From positions 248,001 to 312,000 of the forward strand of contig NZ_FNFL01000003.1 in assembly GCF_900101125.1 (NCBI RefSeq): a stretch of DNA of 64,000 nt, given 5' to 3'. Positions within the stretch are counted from its first letter, which is position 1, and each line of letters opens with the position of its first letter. Shown in pieces: positions 19,159-27,990 of the stretch. This stretch comes from Sediminibacillus albus. GTDB lineage: Bacteria > Bacillota > Bacilli > Bacillales > Amphibacillaceae. Made by a program: the position numbers and the translations under genes. A model generated the notes under the pieces. That model was not told where the DNA came from, searched no databases, and worked only from the letters and a program-made list of their open reading frames with translations.

Positions 19159-20551
19159 TTGTGTTTACCTCCAATAGTGATTTGGCTTTATTAAGTGTTT
19201 CGTCGTATTCTGCAGCCGGATTTGAATCATAGACGATACCGGCGCCCGCTTGAACATAAGCATTGTTATCCTTTACGACCATGGTCCTGATTGCCAAAGC
19301 CAAGTCAACGTCCCCATTCATGTTGATGTAGCCGACTGCTCCCGCATAAACGCCGCGCCGTTCCCGCTCCAATTCATTGATAATCTGCATAGCCCTGATC
19401 TTGGGGGCGCCTGATACCGTACCTGCCGGAAGCGTTGATGCCAATGCATCAATCCCGCTATAATTAGGAAGCAGTGTCCCGTGTACCTCTGAAACGATAT
19501 GCATCACGTGTTGATACCGCTCGATTGTCATATACTTTGGAATCTTGATAGAACCAACCTCGCAAACACGGCCAAGGTCATTCCTGCTTAAATCAACTAA
19601 CATTTTATGTTCAGCCTGCTCTTTCTCATCTGCTAAAAGCTCATCACCCAAGCTTATATCCTCTTCTTCTGTCTTGCCCCTCGGCCTTGTACCAGCAATT
19701 GGATTCGTTACTACTTGCCTGCCATTGGTTTTTATTAAGCTTTCCGGAGAAGCACCTAACACAATATAGTCGTCGAAGTTTATATAGAACATATATGGGG
19801 AAGGATTGGCCCTCCGCAAATGTCTATAGAAGGTAAAAGGATCTGTATCAAAGCTGGCTTTCATCCGCTGGGAAAGTACTATTTGAAAAATATCCCCGTC
19901 CACAATATGCTTTTTGGCCTGTTCGACTCTTTCCATAAAAGTCTGTTTATCAATAGCTGGCTTGAAAGAAATTTTGTCCAGCGGCTGAATTGGTTCTCCT
20001 ATATCAGTAGTGATATCATGCTTGATATCTTCCAGAGACTGGTTTAGTTCTTTCTCCGTTCGTTCTCCATTTAAATTGATGGCGACAATCGAGACCGTTT
20101 GATGGAGATGGTCAAAAACGATGACATCCTGATAAAACATCAGGTGGATGTCCGGCATTTCTATTTCATCGTGGTATTCCGGTCCAATAAACTCATAGTG
20201 GCGGATCGCGTCGTACCCAATATAACCAATTCCTCCCCCATAAAAGGGAAACGGGAGCGGCAATGAATGGTTGAGCAAATGCTGCTTTACTATCTCCAAC
20301 GGATTACCGGTTTCTGTTTGCTTTGTGCCGGTATCCATATAGTTGATCACTGTTTGATGATTATCACCGATAATTTCTTTAAAAGGATTCAAGCCTAAAA
20401 AGGAGAACCTTCCTTTTTCTGACTGGTTTGCCAAGCTTTCCAACAAGAATTTACGCTGTCCCTGCAGTCTGTTAAACACAGAGATCGGAGTCAGCGTATC
20501 TCCGTTTATTTGTATTTGTTTATATTCTGGGCCAGTGATTGATTGAATCAT
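19139..20551 (-). CDS. trpE: Anthranilate synthase component I
   Basis: Converts chorismate to anthranilate; first gene of trpEGDCFBA. 470 residues. The N-terminal LLES motif (residues about 36-39), part of the tryptophan feedback site in the family, is intact. The chorismate-binding domain has DGDIFQIVLSQRM near 218, the NPIAGTRPRGKTEEED segment near 283, HKMLVDLSRNDLGRV near 313 and AGTVSGAPKIRAM near 370. ATG follows AAGGAGAGAGTGTC, just downstream of two T-box leaders. End-product inhibition plus tRNA-Trp-sensing attenuation is the expected regulation. Confidence 0.96.
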   Translation of the reverse strand: MIQSITGPEYKQIQINGDTLTPISVFNRLQGQRKFLLESLANQSEKGRFSFLGLNPFKEIIGDNHQTVINYMDTGTKQTETGNPLEIVKQHLLNHSLPLPFPFYGGGIGYIGYDAIRHYEFIGPEYHDEIEMPDIHLMFYQDVIVFDHLHQTVSIVAINLNGERTEKELNQSLEDIKHDITTDIGEPIQPLDKISFKPAIDKQTFMERVEQAKKHIVDGDIFQIVLSQRMKASFDTDPFTFYRHLRRANPSPYMFYINFDDYIVLGASPESLIKTNGRQVVTNPIAGTRPRGKTEEEDISLGDELLADEKEQAEHKMLVDLSRNDLGRVCEVGSIKIPKYMTIERYQHVMHIVSEVHGTLLPNYSGIDALASTLPAGTVSGAPKIRAMQIINELERERRGVYAGAVGYINMNGDVDLALAIRTMVVKDNNAYVQAGAGIVYDSNPAAEYDETLNKAKSLLEVNTNDFINR

Positions 20552-20594
20552 GACACTCTCTCCTTTTTAGTGAGCGTTGCTCTTTTTCTGGTAA

Positions 20595-20880
20595 TAAAAA
20601 AGCCCCCTATAAACACTTGTTTCTCGTGTTTATAGGGGACGGTTTCAGCCGCGGTGCCACCTCTATTGAAGGAAACCAGGTTTCCTTCCGCTTTTCAAGT
20701 ACAGGTTCCTGTTGTACAGGTACCATACTCTATCCCGATAACGAGGGAACACCGTTTTTTCCTACTAGTATTTTCAGAAAAACTCTCGTAAGCCCATTCA
20801 GCTTCTCTATCATACCGGGATCCCACCAGCCCCGGCTCTCTTCGATGAATCGATAAGCATACTCTTCTTACTCGTTGATT
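20595..20880 (-). ncRNA. T-box leader 2 (Trp), promoter-distal
   Basis: Second of two tandem T-box riboswitches before trpE. On the minus strand it shows stem I with AGAGAGCCGGGG, the specifier in CTGAATGGGC where TGG (20794-20796) is the tryptophan codon, the T-box sequence AGAGGTGGCACCGCGG (20649-20664), and a strong terminator (20601-20640; CCCCTATAAACAC pairing with its complement) ending in a T-run. Uncharged tRNA-Trp should stabilise the antiterminator and let transcription reach trpE. Confidence 0.93.
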
Positions 20881-20926
20881 TAACCTTTTTTGCTATTTAA
20901 TTTGTTACCAAATGAAATTTTGGTAT

Positions 20927-21214
20927 AAAAAAAAGGCTTCCTCTCCATAAAGGACGAGGAAACCCGTGGTACCACCTTTTTAGCTATTTAAGAAACAGCC
21001 GCTTTGCCAGTATAAACCGCAGTCTATACCTGCCCTTGATAACGTTGGGCAATCCCGCCAAAGCCTACTGTCCTGAAAAGTTCGGTTTGGGGCTCGGAAG
21101 TCCATTCACTCGTAACGACGTACTGGTTCACAGCTACCACCAGCTCTCTTTGACACCGTGCACGAATTACTACTCTTCGTCTCAGCCAAGCGATTCATTG
21201 AATTATTGTTTACA
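20927..21214 (-). ncRNA. T-box leader 1 (Trp), promoter-proximal
   Basis: First T-box of the pair. The minus strand shows GAAGAGTAG, AGAGAGCTGG, the specifier context GTGAATGGAC with TGG at 21102-21104, the T-box AAGGTGGTACCACGGG (20963-20977) and a terminator (20935-20964) followed by eight T. Both leaders read tryptophan, so they act in series rather than sensing different amino acids. Confidence 0.92.
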
Positions 21215-21243
21215 ATCATATAATGCTCCCGAAAATTTGTCAA
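21215..21243 (-). promoter_or_regulatory. trp operon promoter
   Basis: Perfect -35 TTGACA (21238-21243), 17-base spacer, -10 TATGAT (21215-21220) on the minus strand, immediately upstream of the first T-box. Strong constitutive promoter; control is left to attenuation. Confidence 0.85.
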
Positions 21244-21298
21244 CAACAAAATTATAATTTTTTAAATATTCGTAATTTCATTAGTAGAATAGCATTCA

Positions 21299-21859
21299 TC
21301 AGCTGCTTTGCTTACTTGATAACGTTAATGTTGTAATCGGGGTTAATAGGCAGGACTGCTTTAGGTTTAAAGGATATATCCAAGCCAGCTTGGTGTCATG
21401 CAAATTTCTTCCGGTAAGATCGCCATATCCTGTATACCAGAAAGCCTGCCAAATAAACTTGGAGCAGTAATTATACGTGATGACGTCCAGCTTTGGGTGA
21501 AAAACATATCGCTTCACAAGGCTGATCGCAACCAATACCCACTCGGCAGCAGCTTCCGCTCCCTTTACCGGGCGCAATACAATCAACTCTGTCCCGAATT
21601 TATGCCTTGATAAATAAGCAGGCAGTGGATCAAAAAAGCCGCCCTGCGGATGAGAGTGATAAATATGGTAGTCCTTGCCAACCATTCCTACATGACCGAC
21701 TAAAAAAGTGGATAGACCTTTAGAAGAATACAAAATATCTCCGGGAGCCATCATTGTTTTCTGTTTATCCGGATATTGTTTCACCAGACCAGTAGCATTT
21801 AAGTCCCGCAGCTTTCCATATAAAACATCCGGCTCCTGTCTTTGTTTCGCCAAAATCAT
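21299..21859 (-). CDS. YiiX/NlpC-like papain-fold hydrolase, probable
   Basis: 186 residues from ATG 21859, which follows GGGAGGCTCGCC. The motif GHVGMV near residue 55 and a later YNYCSKFIWQAFWYTG near residue 135 have the order histidine before cysteine, the circularly permuted NlpC/P60 (YiiX-like) arrangement of a cysteine hydrolase. A PGDILYSS stretch precedes the histidine, as in that family. No signal peptide, so the substrate is unlikely to be exposed peptidoglycan; a lipid or peptide amide is possible. Located between the trp leader and a helicase gene (27 bases apart), perhaps co-transcribed with it. Confidence 0.6.
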   Translation of the reverse strand: MILAKQRQEPDVLYGKLRDLNATGLVKQYPDKQKTMMAPGDILYSSKGLSTFLVGHVGMVGKDYHIYHSHPQGGFFDPLPAYLSRHKFGTELIVLRPVKGAEAAAEWVLVAISLVKRYVFHPKLDVITYNYCSKFIWQAFWYTGYGDLTGRNLHDTKLAWIYPLNLKQSCLLTPITTLTLSSKQSS

Positions 21860-21886
21860 TGGCGAGCCTCCCTTCACAATAAGGCT

Positions 21887-22996
21887 CTATAGCTCTTTTC
21901 TCTTTATTTTTCCTTTAATTCCTTTTTCGATGATTTGCAGATATGGCCGGTCTTTGGGTGCAGCAAACGTTATCGCCATGCCATCACTCCCGGCACGTCC
22001 GGTCCTGCCGATCCGGTGAATATAACTTTCTGCATCCTGGGGAATATCGTAATTGATTACGTGGGTAACTCCCTCTACATCGATCCCTCTCGCGGCTACA
22101 TCGGTAGCCACTAGATACTGGATTTTCATGTCGCGGAACCGCTTCATCACCTTTTCGCGTTTAGCCTGGGAAAGGTCGCCATGAAGTTCGTCGGATAAAT
22201 AGCCATAGCTCTGAAGAGCGCCATTGAGTTTGGCTGCCCTTCTTTTGGTGCGGCAAAATATAATAGCCAAAAAAGGCCGGAATTGATCTAGCACGATTCG
22301 GAGCTTGTCCTGTTTTTCTCTATCAGTCGTTTCAATCACCATTTGTTTGATTTCATCCAATGTGATTTGGCTGCCTTTGACTTGGACATTGTGCGGATTT
22401 ACCATGTAAGTCTTAGCCAGTTTCTTCACTTCATTTGGCATGGTTGCCGAAAACAACATTGTCTGCAGCTCTGTCGGAAGCTCCGCAATAACCTCTTCGA
22501 CTTCTGGCAAAAAGCCTAAGTGAAGCATTTGATCAGCTTCATCCAGTACAAACATAGATACCTGCGAAACCATCAAAGTACCCCTGCGCATATGGTCGAG
22601 CAGCCTTCCAGGCGTAGCCACTACAATATGGATACCCCGCTTCAGCTTATTTAACTGCCCCTGGATATCCTGCCCTCCGTATACTGCTAAGGTATTTATC
22701 CCTTCCAATTGATCAGCAAGTTTATTTAACTCTGCCGTAATCTGCAACGCCAACTCTCGCGTCGGTGTTACCACAAGCGCCTGGATATGCTCGTTCTCCA
22801 GCTCTAACTGCTCGAGTATCGGCAAAAGAAAAGCATATGTCTTGCCTGTCCCTGTTTGTGCTTGGGCGATTACATCCTTTTTATCCAGTACTAATGGTAT
22901 CGCTTTTTCCTGAATTGGAGTCGGCTTTGCGATTCCGTTACGGTTTAATATCTCTATCAATTCACTTGAAATTCCTAAGCTTGCAAAATCTGCCAA
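21887..22996 (-). CDS. DEAD-box ATP-dependent RNA helicase
   Basis: RNA helicase core of 369 residues with little C-terminal extension. Motifs in order: Q motif ([10 protein letters not shown]), I AQTGTGKT, Ia PTRELALQ, Ib [58 protein letters not shown] and [10 protein letters not shown]. The best start is TTG 22996 six bases after AGAGGTG; the GTG at 23005 lies inside that site. Shorter than CshA or DbpA-type proteins, so I give no symbol. Likely roles are in ribosome assembly or RNA decay, as for bacterial relatives. Confidence 0.92.
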   Translation of the reverse strand: MADFASLGISSELIEILNRNGIAKPTPIQEKAIPLVLDKKDVIAQAQTGTGKTYAFLLPILEQLELENEHIQALVVTPTRELALQITAELNKLADQLEGINTLAVYGGQDIQGQLNKLKRGIHIVVATPGRLLDHMRRGTLMVSQVSMFVLDEADQMLHLGFLPEVEEVIAELPTELQTMLFSATMPNEVKKLAKTYMVNPHNVQVKGSQITLDEIKQMVIETTDREKQDKLRIVLDQFRPFLAIIFCRTKRRAAKLNGALQSYGYLSDELHGDLSQAKREKVMKRFRDMKIQYLVATDVAARGIDVEGVTHVINYDIPQDAESYIHRIGRTGRAGSDGMAITFAAPKDRPYLQIIEKGIKGKIKRKEL

Positions 22997-23240
22997 GCAA
23001 AACACCTCTTTTTCAAATTAAGTTCATTCCCATTATTCCCTGCAACGGTGGAGTTAACCACCTTCAGCTATAGCATATACCATAAAAAGCCTATGTACAT
23101 TCTAACCCGTTTTCTTCAAATAAGTATCTTTTCTTTCAAAATTTTTAAAAATAAATCGCAATTTGTAACAATTTCCTCTGGAAATTGAAGCCCTTTATCC
23201 TTTACAATAAAAGTAAGAAATGCTCAGGGGGAGAAATAAA

Positions 23241-23372
23241 GTGAAGAAGTTGTTAATAGTCTTGTTTTTAATGTTGATTATTAGCTTTGGAGTTGTAGGA
23301 TATGTACAAACGGTCAGTCCTGAAAACGAAGTAGACTTGGAAGCCGATAAAGGCACCCAACTAGTAAATTAA
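23241..23372 (+). CDS. Small secreted or membrane peptide, 43 residues
   Basis: GTG start behind AGGGGGAG. The product begins MKKLLIVLFLMLIISFGVVG, a single hydrophobic segment with a positively charged start, then an acidic tail (ENEVDLEADKG). It could be a signal-anchored small membrane protein or an uncleaved secreted peptide. I do not recognise a family. It stands alone, divergent from the helicase gene, and a hairpin follows at 23453. The 220 bases upstream hold only promoter-like AT-rich sequence. Confidence 0.6.
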   Translation: MKKLLIVLFLMLIISFGVVGYVQTVSPENEVDLEADKGTQLVN

Positions 23373-23452
23373 ATAGAGAACTCTTCAGCAACTGGAATTT
23401 TCCAGGCCATGCTGGATTCTATGTGACTATATTGCTGTTCAGGCATTAAAAA

Positions 23453-23483
23453 AGCAGAAGCGCTATGGGCACTTCTGCTTTTC
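23453..23483. terminator. Bidirectional terminator
   Basis: AGCAGAAG (23453-23460) pairs with CTTCTGCT (23472-23479); T-runs lie on both strands. It separates the small plus-strand gene from the convergent LysM-3D gene. Confidence 0.8.
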
Positions 23484-23500
23484 TATTAACTACTTTACAA

Positions 23501-24298
23501 TTAATCTAAAATGGTAACGTCTACTGTTCTACGGCCCCAGTCATATGCTTCTGACTTCGTTGGAACATGAAGATCGATTCTGTTGCCTTTGATTGCTCCG
23601 CCGATGTCTCCTGCAATTGCTTCGCCGTATCCTTCTACATAAACTCTAGATCCAAGTGGAATCACTTTCGGGTCAACCGCAATTACTTTTGCATTTGGAT
23701 TAGCATTTAAATCAATGCCTGTGGAAGTAATTCCTGAGCAGCCTGTGCAATCTGCAGTATAGGCAGTAGACTCAACAGTTACTACTTGTCCATTTGCTTC
23801 ATCTTTTGAACTTGGTGTTGATTCAGAGACGGTAGGCTCTGTTGTATTTTCCGGCTGTGCTGTAGCTGTAGGTTCCGCCTCTTCTACAGTGTCAGTTTCA
23901 ACTGGCTTGTTTTCTACTTGATCAGGAATAATGTCGATTTGCTGCGTTTCTTCTACATATAATTCCTGCGCTGGTAGAATAATATTAGATGATAGTTTGT
24001 TCCATTCCTTTATTTCAGATACGCTGACACCATATTCGGCAGCGATACTGAATAAGGTATCACCTTTTTTCACCGTGTACGTTTCTGCTTTATCTATTTC
24101 TAAGTTTTGCCCTGGGTAGATAATATCTGTGTCCAATTGGTTGAGATCTTGTAATGTCTCAACAGATGTTTCGTAATTATTAGCGATTCCCCATAGAGTA
24201 TCGCCACTTTCCACTTGGTAGTCTTCGGCGGATGCAGATGTTGCAGCGGTCCCTGCAATGATAAGTCCTGTAGCTAGAGATACTACTATTTTTTTCAT
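23501..24298 (-). CDS. LysM and 3D domain cell-wall protein (YocH-like)
   Basis: Secreted wall-binding enzyme of 265 residues. Signal peptide MKKIVVSLATGLIIAGTAATSASA; two LysM repeats (about residues 26-68 and 75-117: VESGDTLWGIANNY and VKKGDTLFSIAAEYG), a Thr/Pro/Glu-rich linker, and a C-terminal 3D domain with the acidic residues of AGDIGGAIKGNRIDLHV. 3D proteins with LysM, such as B. subtilis YocH, are muralytic or resuscitation-factor-like. ATG 24298 is the start that creates the signal peptide; a longer frame to 24343 is spurious. In B. subtilis yocH belongs to the WalRK regulon, but I could not find a clear WalR box. Confidence 0.88.
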   Translation of the reverse strand: MKKIVVSLATGLIIAGTAATSASAEDYQVESGDTLWGIANNYETSVETLQDLNQLDTDIIYPGQNLEIDKAETYTVKKGDTLFSIAAEYGVSVSEIKEWNKLSSNIILPAQELYVEETQQIDIIPDQVENKPVETDTVEEAEPTATAQPENTTEPTVSESTPSSKDEANGQVVTVESTAYTADCTGCSGITSTGIDLNANPNAKVIAVDPKVIPLGSRVYVEGYGEAIAGDIGGAIKGNRIDLHVPTKSEAYDWGRRTVDVTILD

Positions 24299-24877
24299 CT
24301 GTTTTTCCCTCCTCAAAATTTCTGACAAGACTAATAGTAACACATGAAAAACCGTGTTGTGGTTACAGCCTATTTAAGAGTAAATTACAAAAGTTACTGT
24401 TTATCATAGACTTGTCATATTTGTAATTCTGGGGCAATAATCCTGCTTTTTATACATCAAAATGTAAAAAAAAATAGGTTTAATAGTATAAACCTACCTT
24501 TTCTACTTAAAAAATCTATGTTATTAGCATCTTTCAATAGAAAAACAACCCCTGAATTTCATAGATTTTTTTAAAACTGATTTCTATAAAAGAAAGCTGG
24601 CTTTTCTTCAGGCCAGCTTCCACTATTATTAATAAGGTCAGCGTCATGTCCTTTATCACGGGCAACCTTGACGGCATCGACTGTTTCCCTCTGACCGATG
24701 GGCGAACCCCTTGTCTGGAATATTCCCCGATACCGAAAGGATTTTATGAATCTCCTGCCTGGAAAAATATTTAATAATCTAAGGAATCAGCCAATATTTA
24801 CAGTATCTTCATGCTTGGTTAATATTTAGTTATTAATCAGCTGATACAATATAATTAAATTAATACCCCTTTACTAT
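24299..24877. other. Gene-poor stretch with hairpins and a possible relic
   Basis: No gene can be firmly supported. It holds an AT-rich hairpin (24510-24520 with 24560-24570), a GC hairpin (GAAAGCTGGC at 24592-24601 with GCCAGCTT at 24612-24619) followed by T on the minus strand, and two weak coding-like readings between 24600 and 24795. One is a minus-strand open frame without a start codon; the other is a 42-codon plus-strand frame at 24646-24774 with a poor AAGGT site. A plus-strand terminator closes the region at 24921 although no plus-strand gene precedes it. Confidence 0.4.
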
Positions 24878-24921
24878 GGAAGACGTACAAAGATCCATCG
24901 ATGTCCGTCTTCCTTTTTTTT
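24878..24921 (+). terminator. Orphan plus-strand terminator
   Basis: GGAAGACG (24878-24885) pairs with CGTCTTCC (24906-24913), followed by eight T. The nearest annotated plus-strand gene upstream ends at 23372 and has its own terminator, so this one probably ends an unannotated transcript. Confidence 0.75.
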
Positions 24922-24962
24922 ATGTATATAAAAAAGCAGCATTGTAAAATGCCGCTCTCTGT

Positions 24963-25520
24963 TTAATCTAATTCAGTTATCCTTGTTTTCACGTCTGCTC
25001 TGGGCCTTGGCTTCGGCACCTTTGCCGGATAACCGATTTGCAGCATTCCTGCTACCCTTTCGCCCGGTTGGACACCGACTGCTTCTCTAAACTCATCTTC
25101 AATCGTCAGCTGGCCCGTTTTCCAAATCATACCGATTCCTTGCTCCCAAGCCAGTAAACTGAAGTTTTGAATCATGCAGCTGGTGGCAGCGTAATCCTCT
25201 TCCCGGAACTTTGGACTATGATTTTCCTTCATAGCCACTACTAAGAGGACTGGTACATTAGCAATTTTTTGATAGGCTTTTTCTCCATTTGCTTTACGCT
25301 CTTCCGGATCCTTTCCTTTCTCCCCAAGCGTACGATTAATCTCCGCTATCTTCTTTATCGAATCTCCATACACAAAGATAAAACGCCACGGCTGGGTCAT
25401 TTTGTGATTAGGGACCCATACTGCTGTTTCAAGCATTTTCTTCAATTCTTCCACCGGTACAGGTCGATCCTCATACAACTGAATGGAACGTCTATCTATG
25501 ATAAGCTCTGTTAAATTCAT
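24963..25520 (-). CDS. Nitroreductase family protein
   Basis: FMN-dependent NAD(P)H oxidoreductase fold, 185 residues from ATG 25520 behind GGGGGAG. FMN-contacting IDRRSIQLYEDRPV lies at residues 9-22, then VWVPNHKMTQPWRFIFV, and the C-terminal GYPAKVPKPRPRADV. Similar to the YdjA-like short nitroreductases; natural substrate unknown. A frame extending to 25616 would run through the Fur-box-like site and lacks a ribosome site. The Fur-like site suggests iron-dependent expression. Confidence 0.88.
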   Translation of the reverse strand: MNLTELIIDRRSIQLYEDRPVPVEELKKMLETAVWVPNHKMTQPWRFIFVYGDSIKKIAEINRTLGEKGKDPEERKANGEKAYQKIANVPVLLVVAMKENHSPKFREEDYAATSCMIQNFSLLAWEQGIGMIWKTGQLTIEDEFREAVGVQPGERVAGMLQIGYPAKVPKPRPRADVKTRITELD

Positions 25521-25594
25521 TGGTTCTGCTCCCCCATTCCCTATTATAAAATAATATTTATCAGCCATTTGATATATGAATACAGGATTCAAAA

Positions 25595-25609
25595 TGAGAA
25601 TGATTATCA
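25595..25609. promoter_or_regulatory. Fur-box-like site upstream of the nitroreductase
   Basis: TGAGAATGATTATCA fits the 7-1-7 inverted repeat TGATAAT-N-ATTATCA of Bacillus Fur with few mismatches, 75 bases upstream of the start. PerR and Zur boxes are related, so Fur is the best but not the only reading. Confidence 0.65.
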
Positions 25610-25734
25610 CTAACACTAAACTTATCTTACCAAAAATTTAAAATGTGTCAATTTTCAATCGTTCCCTTTTAGAGAATGAATGCTTTCTAAATTACGCTTG
25701 AAAAACGCTGCTAACCATAGTAAGCTAATAACAG

Positions 25735-25760
25735 ATAATAAATTAATTTAATTAAGTTAT
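25735..25760. promoter_or_regulatory. Operator-like sequence upstream of galK
   Basis: The 26 bases agree at 22 positions with the reverse complement of 32984-33009, upstream of the ROK regulator gene. The shared core is TAAATTAA-N-TTAATTAA. The element lies between the promoter region and the galK ribosome site, as expected for a repressor operator. Confidence 0.6.
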
Positions 25761-25780
25761 ATAAAGCGAGGTGTAAGTAC

Positions 25781-26956
25781 ATGGATATCCAACAAATTAC
25801 TGCCGCATTCCAAGAAGTTTTTTCAACAGAGGAAACACCAAGAGCCTTTTTCGCTCCGGGGCGGATTAACCTGATTGGTGAACATACTGATTATAACGGC
25901 GGCCACGTATTTCCCGCCTCTATTTCCTTTGGAACTTATGCTGCCAGCAGAAAAAGAAAGGATAAGGTTTTCCGGTTTTACTCGATGAATTTTCCTGAAA
26001 TCGGTATCATTGAGTGTCATCTGGATGACCTTTCTTTTAGAAGTAGTGATTCTTGGGCTAATTATCCAAAAGGAATGATAAAATACGTATTAGAAGATGG
26101 CTTTTCAATTACAGCAGGAGCAGATATTATTTACTACGGAAATATACCGAACGGGGCGGGGTTATCCTCCTCCGCCTCCATTGAAATGGCGACAGGAGTC
26201 CTGCTGGATTCTTTATTCCAGCTAAACATGGATCGAATCCGGATGATTGAAATCGGGCAAATGGTCGAAAACCATTATATCGGGGTCAACAGTGGAATTA
26301 TGGACCAGTTCGCCATTGGGATGGGAAAGCAAGATCACGCTATTTTACTAGACTGCCAGTCTTTAAATTATTCATATGCCCCCTTCAAGCTTGATGGTTA
26401 TGTAGTAATGATTATTAATACTAATAAGCGAAGAGAACTGGCTGGTTCAAAGTATAATGAGCGTAGAACCGAATGTGAACGTGCACTTAGCGATTTACAA
26501 AACATACTCTCCATTGAAAGTCTCGGCGAACTGACCGAGGAACAATTTGAACAACACAAACATCATATTCAAAACGAAACAGACAGAAAACGGGCAAAAC
26601 ACGCCGTCTATGAAAACCGGCGCACCTTAAAGGCCCTGGATAGTTTGCAAGCGGCTGATCTCGAACAATTTGGCAGATTGATGAATGAATCCCATGCTTC
26701 CTTGCAAAAAGACTATCAAGTAACTGGCAAAGAGCTTGATACGATTGTGGAAGCAGCCTGGGATCAGCCTGGGGTACTGGGAGCCCGGATGACAGGGGCA
26801 GGGTTCGGCGGTTGTGCTATCGCTCTTGTACCTGATCATGACATCGAAAGTTTTCAGGAAAAGGTCAATCAGCTTTATCGAAGTAAAGTAGGATATGACG
26901 CCACTTTCTATCCTGCAAGGATCAGTGATGGAGCAAAAGAATTACCGAACGAATAA
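25781..26956 (+). CDS. galK: Galactokinase
   Basis: Phosphorylates alpha-D-galactose at C1, first Leloir step. GHMP-kinase motifs: signature GRINLIGEHTDYNGGHVFPA at residues 28-47, ATP loop PNGAGLSSSASIEMA near 127, the catalytic-Asp segment GVNSGIMDQFA near 170, and C-terminal GARMTGAGFGGCAIAL near 335. 391 residues. ATG follows GCGAGGTG. Head of galK-galE-galT-galM, tightly spaced genes. Confidence 0.96.
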   Translation: MDIQQITAAFQEVFSTEETPRAFFAPGRINLIGEHTDYNGGHVFPASISFGTYAASRKRKDKVFRFYSMNFPEIGIIECHLDDLSFRSSDSWANYPKGMIKYVLEDGFSITAGADIIYYGNIPNGAGLSSSASIEMATGVLLDSLFQLNMDRIRMIEIGQMVENHYIGVNSGIMDQFAIGMGKQDHAILLDCQSLNYSYAPFKLDGYVVMIINTNKRRELAGSKYNERRTECERALSDLQNILSIESLGELTEEQFEQHKHHIQNETDRKRAKHAVYENRRTLKALDSLQAADLEQFGRLMNESHASLQKDYQVTGKELDTIVEAAWDQPGVLGARMTGAGFGGCAIALVPDHDIESFQEKVNQLYRSKVGYDATFYPARISDGAKELPNE

Positions 26957-26987
26957 AACTATTTTACCTGAAAAAGGAGTGTAGTCC

Positions 26988-27980
26988 ATGAGTACATTAG
27001 TTTTAGGCGGGGCCGGTTATATTGGATCCCATGCGGTGTACCAGCTTATAGATAAGAACGAAAAGGTGGTTGTCGTTGATAACCTTGAAACAGGGCACAC
27101 GCCAGCGGTCCATCCAGAGGCAGCCTTTTATAACGGTGATATTCGCGACAAATCATTTTTAAACAAGGTATTTGAAAAAGAAGACATCGACGCTGTCCTT
27201 CATTTTTCGGCGAATTCCCTTGTTGGCGAATCGATGGGGCAGCCATTAAAATACTTTGATAACAATGTACATGGTACCCAGGTTTTATTGGAAGTAATGA
27301 AGGAGCATGGAGTGAGAAAGATTGTATTTTCCTCCACGGCCGCTACTTATGGAGAGCCGGAAGCCGTTCCAATTACTGAAACAATGCGGACACAGCCTAC
27401 CAGTGCTTATGGCGAAACGAAACTAACGATGGAAAAACTGATGAAGTGGTGTTCCCTTGCCTTCGATTTAAAATATGTCTCCTTGAGGTACTTTAATGTC
27501 GCCGGCGCAAGAAAGTCAGGGGAGATCGGGGAAGACCACCAGCCCGAAACCCATTTGATACCAATCGTACTACAAACAGCGCTTGGCCAAAGAAAGGAGA
27601 TTACTATTTTTGGCGAGGACTACCCTACGGAAGATGGGACATGTATCAGGGATTACATTCATGTAGAGGACTTGATTGATGCCCATTTACTCGCTTTAAC
27701 CTATTTGGAAAATGGCGGTGACAGCGGCATCTTTAACCTCGGGAGCAGCCAGGGTTTTTCTGTAAAAGAAATTATTGAAACAGCACGCAAGGTAACCGGG
27801 AAGGAAATCCCTGTTGCTTCTGGTCAGCGGCGGGCAGGAGACCCGACTGTGCTGATCGCCTCCGCGGATAAAGCCAAAAACGTATTAGGCTGGAGACCTG
27901 TCAGAACATCTATTACAACTATTATCGAAGACGCCTGGAACTGGCACCGCAATCATCCAAACGGATATATCGAGGAGTGA
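26988..27980 (+). CDS. galE: UDP-glucose 4-epimerase
   Basis: Interconverts UDP-galactose and UDP-glucose using bound NAD. The nucleotide fold begins [14 protein letters not shown] at residue 7; catalytic Ser/Thr in [10 protein letters not shown] near 121 and the Tyr-x3-Lys pair in [11 protein letters not shown] near 145 are intact, followed by LRYFNVAGA. 330 residues. AAGGAGTGTAGTCC precedes ATG. It lies 31 bases after galK and 10 before galT. Confidence 0.95.
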   Translation: MSTLVLGGAGYIGSHAVYQLIDKNEKVVVVDNLETGHTPAVHPEAAFYNGDIRDKSFLNKVFEKEDIDAVLHFSANSLVGESMGQPLKYFDNNVHGTQVLLEVMKEHGVRKIVFSSTAATYGEPEAVPITETMRTQPTSAYGETKLTMEKLMKWCSLAFDLKYVSLRYFNVAGARKSGEIGEDHQPETHLIPIVLQTALGQRKEITIFGEDYPTEDGTCIRDYIHVEDLIDAHLLALTYLENGGDSGIFNLGSSQGFSVKEIIETARKVTGKEIPVASGQRRAGDPTVLIASADKAKNVLGWRPVRTSITTIIEDAWNWHRNHPNGYIEE

Positions 27981-27990
27981 AACTCTAACT

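Noticed and set aside
24604-24795. Minus-strand frame reading GQRETVDAVKVARDKGHDAD
   Set aside because: It looks locally coding but has no start codon, and its end is formed by a terminator-like hairpin. At best a relic, so not listed as a gene.
25690-25725. cre-like sequence TTGAAAAACGCTGCTAACC upstream of galK
   Set aside because: The spacing does not fit the CcpA consensus without inserting a base.
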